Positions 34,363 to 43,473 of a stretch of DNA of 64,000 nucleotides are shown in pieces. Below the pieces are notes generated by a model. That model was not told where the DNA came from. It searched no databases and saw nothing but the letters and a program-made list of their open reading frames with translations. Origin of the DNA: Acidobacteriaceae bacterium. Lineage in GTDB: Bacteria > Acidobacteriota > Terriglobia > Terriglobales > Acidobacteriaceae. The stretch covers positions 23,510 to 87,509 of the forward strand of contig DASZBM010000006.1 in the NCBI GenBank assembly GCA_035944135.1. Reading direction: 5' to 3'. Both the position numbers and the translations under genes were made by a program. Every line of letters starts with the position of its first letter. Position 1 is the first letter of the stretch.

Positions 34363-34813
34363 GGTTGGACCTGACCTCCAGCAGAGAACTGCCGTTTGTT
34401 TGTCTGAGGATTAGATGTTGAAAACAGGACACAGTTGCGGATCGCGAAAGGACAATCAGCGGACGCATCACGGCTCTGGACCTGGCCGCCGCGCCTGCTT
34501 CCCGCCGCAGCCCCTGTCCCACCCGTAATGGTCAGAATTCCCAAATCTGTGCCGATTGTTGGCTGTACAGTAACCCCGCCACTTTCCCTCGTCAAGCACC
34601 ATTGTGTGAAAAGAGGTACCCAACTCACTCCGTTACCTTTGGATCGCTGCACGACTACGTTCCCGGCTGGCTCGCTAACCCGCTGACTTGCTAACACACT
34701 CCCTCCCACGTTATCCTTAGGTGTTGCAGAGGATGCGGCCGCGCTGTGTCCACACCAGCCCTCCGGCCTGCAGCCCAATCTCCCGCTAAGTCCGGGTAAA
34801 AAGAGAGTTTTCG
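34363..34813. other. Gene-free divergent region, 451 bases
   Basis: Between phoH (reverse) and rpsT (forward). Open frames here read as non-coding. It holds promoters for both genes; a candidate for rpsT is listed. No RNA gene recognised. Confidence 0.55.
34688..34717 (+). promoter_or_regulatory. Candidate rpsT promoter
   Basis: TTGCTA (34688-34693) and TATCCT (34712-34717) with an 18-base spacer, about 97 bases before the rpsT start. Sequence match only. Confidence 0.3.
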
Positions 34814-35089
34814 ATGGCAAATCATGTCTCATCCTTGAAGCGCGCCCGCCAGACCGTCACCCGCACGGCCGTCAACCGCGCCAACAAGTCCAAGCTCCGC
34901 AGCGCCCTCCGCTCCATGCGCGAGTCCATCACTGCCGGCGACCACAAGTCCGCCACCGAGGCCTACCGTTCGACCGTCTCCATCCTCGACAAGAGCGTCC
35001 AGAAGGGCGTGCTCCACAAGAACACTGCCAGCCGCTACAAGGGCCGCCTCAACGCCCGCGTCAAGGCCATCGCCCCCAAGGCCGCCTAA
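34814..35089 (+). CDS. rpsT: 30S ribosomal protein S20
   Basis: Primary 16S rRNA-binding protein of the small subunit. 91 residues, Lys/Arg/Ala-rich and helical, starting [13 protein letters not shown] and including [17 protein letters not shown], the conserved S20 C-terminal motif. A GAGAG site lies 8 bases before the ATG. A strong terminator follows, so it forms a single-gene unit, as is common for rpsT. Confidence 0.97.
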   Translation: MANHVSSLKRARQTVTRTAVNRANKSKLRSALRSMRESITAGDHKSATEAYRSTVSILDKSVQKGVLHKNTASRYKGRLNARVKAIAPKAA

Positions 35090-35110
35090 GCGTCTTCCAC
35101 CCGACACACC

Positions 35111-35135
35111 AAGGCCGGCATCAGCCGGCCTTTCT
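35111..35135 (+). terminator. Terminator after rpsT
   Basis: Perfect stem AAGGCCGGC / GCCGGCCTT with loop ATCA, followed by TTCT-like bases. It begins 21 bases past the rpsT stop. The symmetric A/T flanks could also serve the convergent gene ending at 35157. Confidence 0.85.
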
Positions 35136-35156
35136 GATTCCGCCATCCCGAGTCCG

Positions 35157-36956
35157 CTACCTCGAGCTCGACTGCTGCGTTGGTGGCGATTTCACCTTCT
35201 CCACCGTCTCGCCCGGCCCCAGCAGCGTCGGCGGCTTGCGCCTCGCCGCATCGCCCGGTCCCGCATCACTCGCCGCTGCTCCCGCATCCCCACCTGCCGG
35301 ACCATCTGCTGCCGCGCTCTGATTCGAGTGCGCAACATCCTTCCTCATCGCGGCCATGGCTGCCTCATCGCTGATCGAACTCGCCGACTCATCCGCAGCC
35401 GCAACCTTCCCGCCGCCATCCCCGCTGCCACCAGACCCGCCCGCGGCCGGCCCCGTCAGCGACACATCCTCCTTCTTCGCCTCCGCCGCAGGCGCCGCGC
35501 TCGCACTCGCCGGAGCCGGCGTCGCCGAAGAAGCCACATCCGTCGTCGTCGCACTATCGCCAGCCTCGCCCGCCTCTTCCATCTTGGCGAGCGTCACCTG
35601 CGCCTCAGACTTCGGCGGCGAGAAACTCTTCGCCAGCTCCAGGTCCTTCACGTCCTGCGCGCTCGGCTGCGGCAGCTTGAACACCATCACCGTCCCTGCG
35701 CTCACCGCGGCAGCCACCATTCCGTCGTCACTCAGGTCGAAGTTCTCCGCGAACCGGGTCACCGGCGTCGTGGGCACCCTCAGCAGCAGGTCTCCGCTCT
35801 CCGTCTGGTACACCCGCATCTCCTGCGTCGCTCCATCCGGAATCATCGACCCCAGCATCAGGTCTCCGGTCGGTGACACGATCCGGCTCATCGCGAACCT
35901 GCCCGCCTCCGGCGCAAACACCATCTCCGGTACGCCGTACGTTCCATTCAGCGTCTCTTCCCAGGTCTCGTGCCCATCCATCCCGAACGACTGCATCCTC
36001 GACCGCGTGTCCGACACCCTGCACGTGAACGCCAGAAATTCGAAACGGCTCACCATCTGCAACCGGGGCAGGCAGCTCGAATCCAGTTGCGTGATCTTCA
36101 CCTCGCGCCCGCCGAACTCGTTGAACGTCACCGGCCAGCGCCCATGTCCACCATCATCCGGCCACAGGTATCCGTCCCCATCCATCGGCAGCAACACCGG
36201 CTGCGGTGATTTCACCACTCCTGCCGGCCTCACTTTGAGCGGAACATCCGGGGCATCGCCCCCGCTCACCCGATAAAAATCCACCATCACTACCTGCCGC
36301 GGGTCGGTCACAATCATCCCGCTCTTCGAAGGCACCACCATGTCCTTCGTCTTCGGCGCGATCGTCTCAACCGTCACCACGCTCTTGTCCGGCGAGATCA
36401 TCGCCGCTACCGGAATTCCCTCCCGCTTCGGAAACGGTATGAGTCGCAGGGGATCATCCGCGTGCAGTCTGTTCTCCGGCAACAGCAGAAACAGGTTGTT
36501 CTTCCTGCGCACCAGGAAGCGGCCCTTGCCCAACCGCCACAGGTAGCGGCTGTGGTCGTTCATCTTCCAGTCCGCGCGTGCCAGGATCCTTCCCGTCGGC
36601 AGCTCCACCAGCTCCGCGGCCACCATGCGGCACTCTTCTTCAGGAGAGTCACTCGGGTCGCGCGGCACCAGCCCGCGCGAGCTGAACGTCAGCAGCAGAT
36701 GCGTGTCATCCACCAGGTCCAGCGTCAGCATCGAGCTGCCCACCTGCAGAAACGCCTGTGGAATCGCGGGCACACCCAGCGTCCCCAGCGACATCGTCAC
36801 CCATGGCTGTATTGTTGGGTCTCGTCTATCTGCAGGCCGCTCCGCACCCCACGCGGTCGCGCTCAACATCACCAGCGCCGCCGTCACGCACGCGCCAATC
36901 AATCTGCCGCCAACCCGGCAGGCAGAGCCTTCCGTTTGTACGCTGGCCCGGATCAT
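35157..36956 (-). CDS. Secreted protein of unknown function with beta-propeller-like body
   Basis: About 599 residues from ATG 36956 (AGGCGG about 6 bases upstream; an ATG at 36971 is an alternative). The open frame runs further but reads as non-coding. A signal peptide (LIGACVTAALVMLSATAWGA) precedes a body rich in short beta strands with repeated hydrophobic-Asp/Gly turns (SPDKSVVTVE, DLSDDGMVAAAVSAGTVMVF), suggesting a WD40-like propeller. The last 150 residues are low-complexity Ala/Gly/Ser/Pro. No known family is recognised. It diverges from the M13 peptidase gene. Confidence 0.72.
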   Translation of the reverse strand: MIRASVQTEGSACRVGGRLIGACVTAALVMLSATAWGAERPADRRDPTIQPWVTMSLGTLGVPAIPQAFLQVGSSMLTLDLVDDTHLLLTFSSRGLVPRDPSDSPEEECRMVAAELVELPTGRILARADWKMNDHSRYLWRLGKGRFLVRRKNNLFLLLPENRLHADDPLRLIPFPKREGIPVAAMISPDKSVVTVETIAPKTKDMVVPSKSGMIVTDPRQVVMVDFYRVSGGDAPDVPLKVRPAGVVKSPQPVLLPMDGDGYLWPDDGGHGRWPVTFNEFGGREVKITQLDSSCLPRLQMVSRFEFLAFTCRVSDTRSRMQSFGMDGHETWEETLNGTYGVPEMVFAPEAGRFAMSRIVSPTGDLMLGSMIPDGATQEMRVYQTESGDLLLRVPTTPVTRFAENFDLSDDGMVAAAVSAGTVMVFKLPQPSAQDVKDLELAKSFSPPKSEAQVTLAKMEEAGEAGDSATTTDVASSATPAPASASAAPAAEAKKEDVSLTGPAAGGSGGSGDGGGKVAAADESASSISDEAAMAAMRKDVAHSNQSAAADGPAGGDAGAAASDAGPGDAARRKPPTLLGPGETVEKVKSPPTQQSSSR

Positions 36957-37343
36957 AGGAACCGCCTGCATTACTCTTGCACAAATCCCCCGCGCTCTGC
37001 CAGTGCCGGGGTCCCCGTGGAACTGTGCGCTGGGGGACGGAGTGCTCAGGTCCGGCGGGTGCTCGAAGAACCCCAACTCTGCCCTTGCCGCGAAAACCGC
37101 TCGAGCCTTTTCCACCCGATCCAACAACCAGCAGAACTGGCACATTTCCCGCCGGCCAACAGCGTACACGCCTTCGCTCCTCATATTGTCATCCGAATGT
37201 CATCCCGGCCACGAGGGCCTGGGAACCTGGCACTGGACCCGAAACCTGGCCGTTGGTCACCGAAACCCCCGTCACGGAACCACAGCCCCATCCATTCGTA
37301 TACAAATATCAAGGCTACCCGCCACACCTCGGAGACTCTCGTT
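36957..37343. other. Gene-free divergent region, 387 bases
   Basis: Between the reverse-strand secreted protein and the forward M13 peptidase. Long open frames cross it on both strands but look like extensions without protein character. Promoters for both genes must lie here; none is convincing by eye. Confidence 0.5.
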
Positions 37344-39458
37344 ATGCCGCATCTCCGGTCGTCTTTCGCGACCTCCTCGCTCGTCACGCTTTCGTTCGTC
37401 CTTGCCTGTACGCCTCTCCTTCGCGCCCAGACCGGAGCGACACCCGCAGCCACCCCGGCCTCTCCTGCGACCGCCGCCGCGCCTGTCACTCACTATGTGC
37501 CCGGGCCAGCCTTCGACGCCTCCGCCATCAACAAGGCCGCGGATCCCTGCACCGATTTCTATAAGTTCGCCTGCGGAAACTTCGCGGTCGAGCATCCCAT
37601 CCCCGCCGACCAGACCGGCGTCGACCAGTTCTATCTCCTCTACAACGTCAACACTCAGGAGCTGAACGGAATCCTGACCAAGTACTCCGACCCCGCCAAC
37701 CAGAAGAGCTCCAACGAGCAGAAGATCGGCGACTATTACGCCGCCTGCATGAACACCGACCTTATCAACCAGAAGCAACTGGCGCCTATCCAGCCGTTCT
37801 TCGATCAGATCGACAAGGTATCCAAGCACGGCCTCGCCTATCTTGCAGGTGAGCTTCAGCGCGACGGTGTCAACGTCTTCTTCGGCTTCGGCGAGATGCA
37901 GGATTTCAAGGATTCGACCAAACAGATCGCCGTCGCTTCCCAGGGCGGCCTTGGTCTTCCCGAGCGCGACTACTACACCCGCACGGGCGACAAGGACGTC
38001 AAGCTTCGCCAGCAGTACGTTGACCACATCGCGAAAATGCTCACCTTCGCCGGCGAAACACCCGAGCAGGCCGCCACCGACGCGAAGAACATCCTCGCCT
38101 TTGAGACGAAACTCGCCGAAGCATCACTCACAATCACCGAACAGCGCGACCCGCAGAAAATCTACCATCCCACGACACTCGCCGACTTTGAGAAGACCGA
38201 GCTCAGCAACGTTCCCTTCGCCAGCTTCCTCGAAGCCATTCACGCGCCCCAGTTCACAACACTCAATGACTACAGCCCCGGGTTTTTCCCCGCGATGGTC
38301 CAGGCTGTCAGCGATACGGACATGCAAACCCTGCGTGCCTACATGAAGTTCCACACGATGAGCGATTTCGCATACGATCTTCCTTCGCAGATCGATGCCG
38401 AGCACTTCAACTTCTACGGCCGCATCCTCTCCGGTCAGCCCGAGGAAAAACCGCGCTGGAAGCGCTGCTCCGCCGGTGTTGATGGCGCTCTTGGGGAGGC
38501 TCTTGGTCAGGTCTACGTCGACCAGTACTTCCCCGGCGATGAGAAGGCCAAAACCCTGCAGATGGTCCACGACATCGAAGCCGCGATGGATAAGGACCTC
38601 GACACGCTTCCATGGATGAGCCCCGAGACGAAGGAGAAGGCCAAGGCCAAGCTCCACGCCGTCGCCGACAAGATCGGCTACCCCGAGCATTGGCGTGACT
38701 ACTCCAAACTCGAAATCTCCCACACCGATGCCCTCGGCAATCTCGAGCGCGCCAATGCCTTCGAGAACGACCGCGAGCTCAACAAAATCGGACAGCCGGT
38801 CGACAAACTCGAATGGGACATGTCGCCGCCCACCGTCAATGCCAACTACAACCCGTCGATGAACAACATCAACTTCCCCGCCGGAATTCTGCAGCCCGGT
38901 TTCTATGATCCCAAGGCCGACCTGGCGACCAACTACGGCCATATCGGCTCCATCATCGGCCACGAACTCACTCATGGCTTCGACGATGAGGGCAGCCAGT
39001 TCGACGCCACCGGCAACCTCAGCGACTGGTGGACCGCCGCCGACAAGAAGAACTTCGAGGCCCGCACCGGCTGCCTCGTCAACGAGTACGGCAGCTTCGT
39101 CGCCGTCGACGACCTCCACATCAATGGCAAGCTCACCCTCGGCGAAAACACCGCCGACAATGGCGGGCTCCTGCTCGCCTACATGGCCTACCTCGACCGC
39201 GCAAAGAAGGATGGCCTCGACATCAACAAGAAGATCAACGGCTTCACCGGCCCGCAGCGCTTCTATATCGCCTACGCGCAGAACTGGTGCGAGAACGCCC
39301 GCCCCGAACAGGTCCGTGAACAGGTCCAGACCGACCCCCACTCACCGGATCACTTCCGCGCCGACGGTGCCATCGTCAACCAGCCCGGCTTCGGCCCGGC
39401 CTTCGGCTGCAAAGAGGGCCAGCCCATGACCCCGGCCAAAAACTGCCGCGTCTGGTAG
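37344..39458 (+). CDS. M13 family zinc metallopeptidase (neprilysin/PepO-like)
   Basis: Secreted endopeptidase of the neprilysin family, 704 residues. ATG 37344 has GGAG at 37331-37334 and gives a signal peptide (SSLVTLSFVLACTPLLRAQ). The N-terminal family motif DPCTDFYKFACGNF is followed by the central helical domain, NANYNPSMNNINFPAGILQ, zinc motif GHELTHGFDDEG (His540, Glu541, His544), third ligand Glu601 in ENTADNGG, and C-terminal CRVW. All catalytic residues are present. Family members cleave short peptides outside the cytoplasm. Confidence 0.95.
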   Translation: MPHLRSSFATSSLVTLSFVLACTPLLRAQTGATPAATPASPATAAAPVTHYVPGPAFDASAINKAADPCTDFYKFACGNFAVEHPIPADQTGVDQFYLLYNVNTQELNGILTKYSDPANQKSSNEQKIGDYYAACMNTDLINQKQLAPIQPFFDQIDKVSKHGLAYLAGELQRDGVNVFFGFGEMQDFKDSTKQIAVASQGGLGLPERDYYTRTGDKDVKLRQQYVDHIAKMLTFAGETPEQAATDAKNILAFETKLAEASLTITEQRDPQKIYHPTTLADFEKTELSNVPFASFLEAIHAPQFTTLNDYSPGFFPAMVQAVSDTDMQTLRAYMKFHTMSDFAYDLPSQIDAEHFNFYGRILSGQPEEKPRWKRCSAGVDGALGEALGQVYVDQYFPGDEKAKTLQMVHDIEAAMDKDLDTLPWMSPETKEKAKAKLHAVADKIGYPEHWRDYSKLEISHTDALGNLERANAFENDRELNKIGQPVDKLEWDMSPPTVNANYNPSMNNINFPAGILQPGFYDPKADLATNYGHIGSIIGHELTHGFDDEGSQFDATGNLSDWWTAADKKNFEARTGCLVNEYGSFVAVDDLHINGKLTLGENTADNGGLLLAYMAYLDRAKKDGLDINKKINGFTGPQRFYIAYAQNWCENARPEQVREQVQTDPHSPDHFRADGAIVNQPGFGPAFGCKEGQPMTPAKNCRVW

Positions 39459-39477
39459 CGTTCTACAGCGCTGGGTG

Positions 39478-39518
39478 CCCCCATTCATGGCGACGTCTTT
39501 TGTCGTCATGGGTGGGGG
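39478..39518 (+). repeat. Dispersed hairpin repeat, copy 2
   Basis: Left arm CCCCCATTCATGGCGAC (39478-39494), right arm GTCGTCATGGGTGGGGG (39502-39518), 7-base loop. All three mismatches are G-U compatible. It matches the element at 4497-4533. It lies 20 bases after the M13 peptidase stop. Confidence 0.75.
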
Positions 39519-39632
39519 TCCACAGAGCCACCTGAGGAAATCCCCTTGACGCCGCCGATATACTTAACTTAAGGGAACAACTCTGGCCCGGCCCACGCCG
39601 GGCCTTCGCTTTTGAGCCTCCGGAGACGCCTT

Positions 39633-39701
39633 AGGTCCACCCCTAAAGTCTCTCGTTCCAAGATTTTGCGCAAAAAGTACGGGGGGGGGGGAGGGGGTAC
39701 C
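39633..39701 (+). repeat. Dispersed palindrome/G-run repeat, copy 2
   Basis: AGGTCCACCCCTAAAGTC, then TCTCGTTCCAAGA, the palindrome TTTTGCGCAAAA (39664-39675), then GTAC, eleven G, A, five G and TACC. Related to 20241-20306. It runs right into the EamA reading frame. The gap 39459-39762 otherwise holds the hairpin repeat at 39478 and no gene. Confidence 0.8.
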
Positions 39702-39762
39702 ACTGGAGCCGCACGAAAAAACACAACGCTCCCTCGGCTTCGCCGCCTGCTGCCTCGCCAGC

Positions 39763-40617
39763 ATGTTCTGGGGCTGTGGATTCTTCTTCGGCAAAATCGC
39801 CCTCGCCGAGATGAACTCCGGAGCGATGGTTTTCTACCGGTTCGTCTTCTGCGCCCTCGCCCTGACTCCTTTCCTCATCACGCATCGCCCAGGCCTGAAC
39901 CGCCGCGAGTGGCTCATCCTGCTGCTCGCCTCGGTCCTGGGCGTTCCGCTCCAGTTCCTCTTCCAGTTCCACGGCCTCGCGCTCACCACCGTCTCCCACG
40001 CCTCGCTCATGGTCGGCACGATGCCCGTAATCCTCGCCGTCGGCGCCACCATCTTCGCCCACGAGCGCCTCCACCGCCTCGGCTGGATCGCCCTCTTCGT
40101 CTCCACCACGGGCGCCGCGCTGATCGCCCTCGGCGGAACCCACCACGCCTCCGCCAACGGCCCAACCCTCCGCGGCGACCTGTACGTCGTCTTCTCCCTC
40201 TGCATCGCGCTCTTCTGGGTGCTGCTCAACCAGCACCTCGTCATGACCCACAGCGCCGTGGTCGTGACAGCGTACGGTCTCTGCGCCGGGACGCTGATGC
40301 TCATCGTCGTCGTACCGCCGCTCTACGGCCTTCCCCCCATCCACCACATCTCGCTGAAGGCCTGGCTCGCGCTGGCCGCCAGCGGTCTGCTCTGCACAGC
40401 ATCCTCCACCTTCCTCTGGAACTGGGGAATGACCAAGGTTCCGGCCTCACAGGCCGGAGTCCTGCTCAACATGGAGCCCCTCATCGGCTCGCTGCTGGGC
40501 ATCTTCGTCCTGCATGAGCACCTCGGCCCCATAGCGTGGCTCGGCGGCGCCCTGATCCTCATTGCGGCCATCGTGCTCACCACGCGGGAGCACCCGCCCG
40601 TGTCGCCCGTGGGCTGA
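39763..40617 (+). CDS. EamA/DMT family transporter
   Basis: Ten-helix drug/metabolite transporter-like permease with two EamA repeats (about residues 1-130 and 145-275); 284 residues from ATG 39763. Family landmarks: FFFGKIALAEMNSGAMVFYRF at the start (in two pieces) and ASQAGVLLNMEPLIGSLLGI in the second repeat. The frame stays open upstream as LGFAACCLASM, which looks like the true first helix, but no ATG, GTG or TTG is available before the repeat; a CTG at 39703 follows the purine run GAGGGGG. The start is therefore unsure. Substrate unknown. Confidence 0.85.
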   Translation: MFWGCGFFFGKIALAEMNSGAMVFYRFVFCALALTPFLITHRPGLNRREWLILLLASVLGVPLQFLFQFHGLALTTVSHASLMVGTMPVILAVGATIFAHERLHRLGWIALFVSTTGAALIALGGTHHASANGPTLRGDLYVVFSLCIALFWVLLNQHLVMTHSAVVVTAYGLCAGTLMLIVVVPPLYGLPPIHHISLKAWLALAASGLLCTASSTFLWNWGMTKVPASQAGVLLNMEPLIGSLLGIFVLHEHLGPIAWLGGALILIAAIVLTTREHPPVSPVG

Positions 40618-40675
40618 AGCTGGTAGCATTGCCGCCGTAGCCGGCCCCGAACACAACATCTACGAGGAGACACTG

Positions 40676-41173
40676 ATGCGCGCACGACTCTCGATCATCG
40701 CACTCGGCTGTATGTTCTTTGGCTCACTCGCCGCCCTTGCCCAGGCGCCCGCCAAACCGGCCAATGCCACCGCCCAGTGCAAGGACGGAAGCTACTGGAC
40801 CGGCACCACCAAGAGCGGAGCCTGCCGAGGCCACAAGGGCATCCAGACCTGGTTTGCCGACTCCGGGGCTGCCGCAGCACCCGCCGTCAAGCCCAGTCCT
40901 GCCGCGCCCTCCAAAGCAGCCAGCAGACCGACTCCTCCTCCTCCTGCTCCGGCGAAGACCGCAGCGGCCACGCCAAAGTCCATGCCAGCCCCGGCAGCCA
41001 ACGCAGCCGCGGGCGGTGGCCCCGGCCTTGTGTGGGTGAACACCTCCACCAAGGTCTACCACTGCTACGGCGATCGCTACTACGGCAAGACCAAGGATGG
41101 GAAGTACATGACCGAGGCGGATGCGAAGGCCATGGGCGCACGCGGTGACCGCGGACAGACCTGTTCGAAGTAA
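40676..41173 (+). CDS. Small secreted protein, DUF3761-like
   Basis: 165 residues. ATG 40676 has GAGGAGA just upstream. A signal peptide ends at ALAQA. The N-domain AQCKDGSYWTGTTKSGACRG resembles DUF3761 (paired cysteines). A Pro/Ala/Lys linker (about 65-115) leads to a C-terminal segment VWVNTSTKVYHCYGDRYYGK and KDGKYMTEADAKAMG, a short motif seen in secreted acidobacterial proteins (from memory). Function unknown; presumably periplasmic or extracellular. Confidence 0.75.
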   Translation: MRARLSIIALGCMFFGSLAALAQAPAKPANATAQCKDGSYWTGTTKSGACRGHKGIQTWFADSGAAAAPAVKPSPAAPSKAASRPTPPPPAPAKTAAATPKSMPAPAANAAAGGGPGLVWVNTSTKVYHCYGDRYYGKTKDGKYMTEADAKAMGARGDRGQTCSK

Positions 41174-41188
41174 TAAATGACCGCAGGC

Positions 41189-41231
41189 AGCGAGATGCGA
41201 CTCCGACGTTGATCTGAAGTGGCATCTCGCT
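41189..41231. other. 10-base inverted repeat after the DUF3761-like gene
   Basis: AGCGAGATGC (41189-41198) and GCATCTCGCT (41222-41231) are perfect complements around 23 bases. No T-run follows. It could be a weak terminator or an inversion scar; see the skew finding. Confidence 0.4.
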
Positions 41232-41238
41232 TCGGCGG

Positions 41239-41460
41239 TTAGACCGGCGTAATAATCCCGCCGACAGGCATCGACGTCGGCAATAACTTCAGCCGCTCAA
41301 GACGTAGCGCCGCTGCTGTCGAGCGGTCGTCGCCCGTTATCGAGCGGTCCCCCAAAGCGGGGACGATGTCCGCAAGTGCCTCATCGTTCTCAGCGGAATC
41401 TACAGCAAGCATTTGCGGATGACCGCAGCGGGCGCAGGCGAGATGAACGACTCGGGCCAT
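41239..41460 (-). CDS. Hypothetical small protein with CxxC
   Basis: 73 residues: MARVVHLACARCGHPQML, an acidic middle, then a basic Leu-rich stretch. One CxxC pair could bind metal with a partner. It diverges from the HAD phosphatase gene, with 44 bases between them. No homologue recognised; it may be real because composition is protein-like and a GAGAG site precedes the ATG. Confidence 0.4.
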   Translation of the reverse strand: MARVVHLACARCGHPQMLAVDSAENDEALADIVPALGDRSITGDDRSTAAALRLERLKLLPTSMPVGGIITPV

Positions 41461-41504
41461 GCTCTCGATGGTACCGGATAACGCGCCAGCTATTCTTGAA
41501 GCGG

Positions 41505-42407
41505 ATGCCTAAACCTCGCCTCATTGCCATCGACGTTGACGGCACGCTCCTTCACTCGGATGGTCATGTCAGTGAACGTAACCTCAAAGCGATTCGTGAG
41601 GCCGAATCCCGCGGGATTGAAGTCGCGATTGCAACTGGCAGGCGGCATTGTTATGCAATGCGTGTCCTGCGTGAACTCGATCGGCCGGCAGACACTGCGC
41701 TGATCAGCTCAAACGGCACGGTGATTCGTACGCTCGGATCGGAGTTGCTGCATCGATCGCATATGCCGGTGGAGACCGCTCGCTGGCTGTGCGAGCACGT
41801 GAAGGAGTTTCGCGGCACGCTCGTGCTGACCTTCGACAAAGTTCTTCCTGATGGCGAAGATGAGCGCGGCGCGCTGGTGTGCGAAGGGGTCGACGAGCTG
41901 AATGCGAGCATCATCCGGTGGATGGAAGTCAACGAGCCCTACATGGAATATGTCTCACCCATCGAACTCGCGCTCGAAGATGCGGCGCCCATCCAGATGA
42001 TGCTCTGCGGACCGATCGATCGCATGCGTGAGGCTGAGGCGCACCTGCTGAGCGATCCAAGGATCACAAACGTGGATGGAGAATGCGCGCCGGGGATTGA
42101 AGTAACGCTGCACCGAACGGAGTATCCGCATCGCGATCTCTGCATCCTCGATATTCTGCCGAGCGGATGTTCAAAAGCCTCGGCGCTTCTGCATCTGGGT
42201 GAGCTGCGCGGGATTGGGGCGGACGAGATTCTCGCGATCGGCGATAACTGGAACGACGTGCCCATGTTGCAGATGGCGGGTCAGGCCGCGGTGATGGCGA
42301 ACGCTCCGCCGGATCTGCGAGCGCTGGCGGCGGAGCGCGGATGGATGATCGCTCCTTCAAACGATGAGGATGGCGTTGCAGTTGTGATCGAGGCGGCGCT
42401 CACCTGA
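41505..42407 (+). CDS. Cof-type HAD family phosphatase
   Basis: 300 residues from ATG 41505; the longer open frame upstream is not favoured because the catalytic motif begins near this Met. HAD motif I IDVDGTLL (nucleophile Asp), motif II SSNGT, motif III Lys region, motif IV GDNWNDVPML. The Cof/type IIB cap lies between II and III. Relatives remove phosphate from sugar phosphates or cofactors. Its stop overlaps a possible upstream start of the next gene (TGATG). Confidence 0.9.
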   Translation: MPKPRLIAIDVDGTLLHSDGHVSERNLKAIREAESRGIEVAIATGRRHCYAMRVLRELDRPADTALISSNGTVIRTLGSELLHRSHMPVETARWLCEHVKEFRGTLVLTFDKVLPDGEDERGALVCEGVDELNASIIRWMEVNEPYMEYVSPIELALEDAAPIQMMLCGPIDRMREAEAHLLSDPRITNVDGECAPGIEVTLHRTEYPHRDLCILDILPSGCSKASALLHLGELRGIGADEILAIGDNWNDVPMLQMAGQAAVMANAPPDLRALAAERGWMIAPSNDEDGVAVVIEAALT

Positions 42408-42439
42408 TGCACCGGTCGAATCGGGAAAGGAAGAACTGG

Positions 42440-43381
42440 ATGGCAGTATTTCGCTCGCGCCTGCATCTCGCGCTTCTTTTGACAACCTGCCAACTCTTGA
42501 TCGCGACGACATTGGCGATGGCACAGACGACCGTGCTGCGCGTCGATCCTCACGACACGGATGTTTCGATTGAGACGGTGCACGGGCCGCACCTCGCCGT
42601 GTACGATCGCCAGGCGTTAAAAGCGGCGCAGCCTCGTCTGCTGCTCTTCCTGGTTGGCACCCACGCAAAGGCTGAAGGCACTCTCAAGCTCGACACGGCG
42701 TTCAGTCGAGGGGGATTTCACGCGATCAGTCTGGACTACGAAAACAATGTGGTCACGGTGATCTGTGCACACAGTGAAGATGCCGGGTGCTTCGACCGAT
42801 ACAGGCAGACCATCGTGACGGGTGCAAGCGGAAGCGAGAAGATCCAGGTGGATCCGGCGAACTCGATTCTCAACCGCTTCGACAAACTTCTGGCTTACCT
42901 GGTCGAGCACGATCCGACGGGTGGATGGGACGACTTTTTCGCGAACGGCAAACCTGTCTGGAGCCGGATTGTTATTGCGGGCCACTCGCAGGGCTCCGGA
43001 CATGCAGCGTTCATCGGCAAGATGTTTGCAGTAGAACGCGTGCTGATCCTTTCCGGTCCGCAGGACTTCCTTGACGATCTGCATGAGCCTGCGCCCTGGC
43101 AGTCGCGTCCGAGCGCGACGCCTGCGACACGCATTTTTGCTTTCCTGAATCTCAAGGACGAGTTCAATGAGCAGCATCAGGTTGCAAACTGTTCGGTGTT
43201 GATGAACCTGTCTCCGGAGCAGGTGAAGCAGGAGACGGCAATGGTCCAGCCCGGCGAGTCGATTCAGGGCAGCCCGAGGATTCTGGTCAACGACATAGCC
43301 ACGAAAGACCATCACAACTCGACTGTCCTGCCGGAATTCGAGAACGTCTGGAAGTACATGGCTACCACGGACGTTCACTAA
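42440..43381 (+). CDS. Secreted alpha/beta-hydrolase-like protein
   Basis: 313 residues from ATG 42440, which has GGAAG at 42429-42433; an ATG at 42407 would add 11 residues before the signal peptide. Signal peptide (LALLLTTCQLLIATTLAMAQ). The nucleophile elbow AGHSQGSGHA sits near residue 185, and a late His (DHHNS) may complete a triad. The fold looks like a serine hydrolase of uncharacterised type. Substrate unknown. Confidence 0.75.
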   Translation: MAVFRSRLHLALLLTTCQLLIATTLAMAQTTVLRVDPHDTDVSIETVHGPHLAVYDRQALKAAQPRLLLFLVGTHAKAEGTLKLDTAFSRGGFHAISLDYENNVVTVICAHSEDAGCFDRYRQTIVTGASGSEKIQVDPANSILNRFDKLLAYLVEHDPTGGWDDFFANGKPVWSRIVIAGHSQGSGHAAFIGKMFAVERVLILSGPQDFLDDLHEPAPWQSRPSATPATRIFAFLNLKDEFNEQHQVANCSVLMNLSPEQVKQETAMVQPGESIQGSPRILVNDIATKDHHNSTVLPEFENVWKYMATTDVH

Positions 43382-43473
43382 GTACGCTGCAACTGCTTTC
43401 GTTCGTGCAGTTTGCGGAGGCGATCGCAGGCACGAGCGAGGCAGAACGGGGTATCTGCTTACCCGGAGCCCGA

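Noticed and set aside
34435..34686. A forward frame between phoH and rpsT
   Set aside because: No ribosome-binding site, no protein-like pattern, and it occupies the expected promoter region.
36462..37343. Upstream extension of the M13 peptidase frame
   Set aside because: The signal peptide and ribosome-binding site fix the start at 37344, and the extension overlaps the oppositely oriented secreted-protein gene.
38124..39341. A 405-codon reverse frame inside the M13 peptidase gene
   Set aside because: Mirror of a catalytically complete peptidase; Gly/Val/Glu-rich with no motif.
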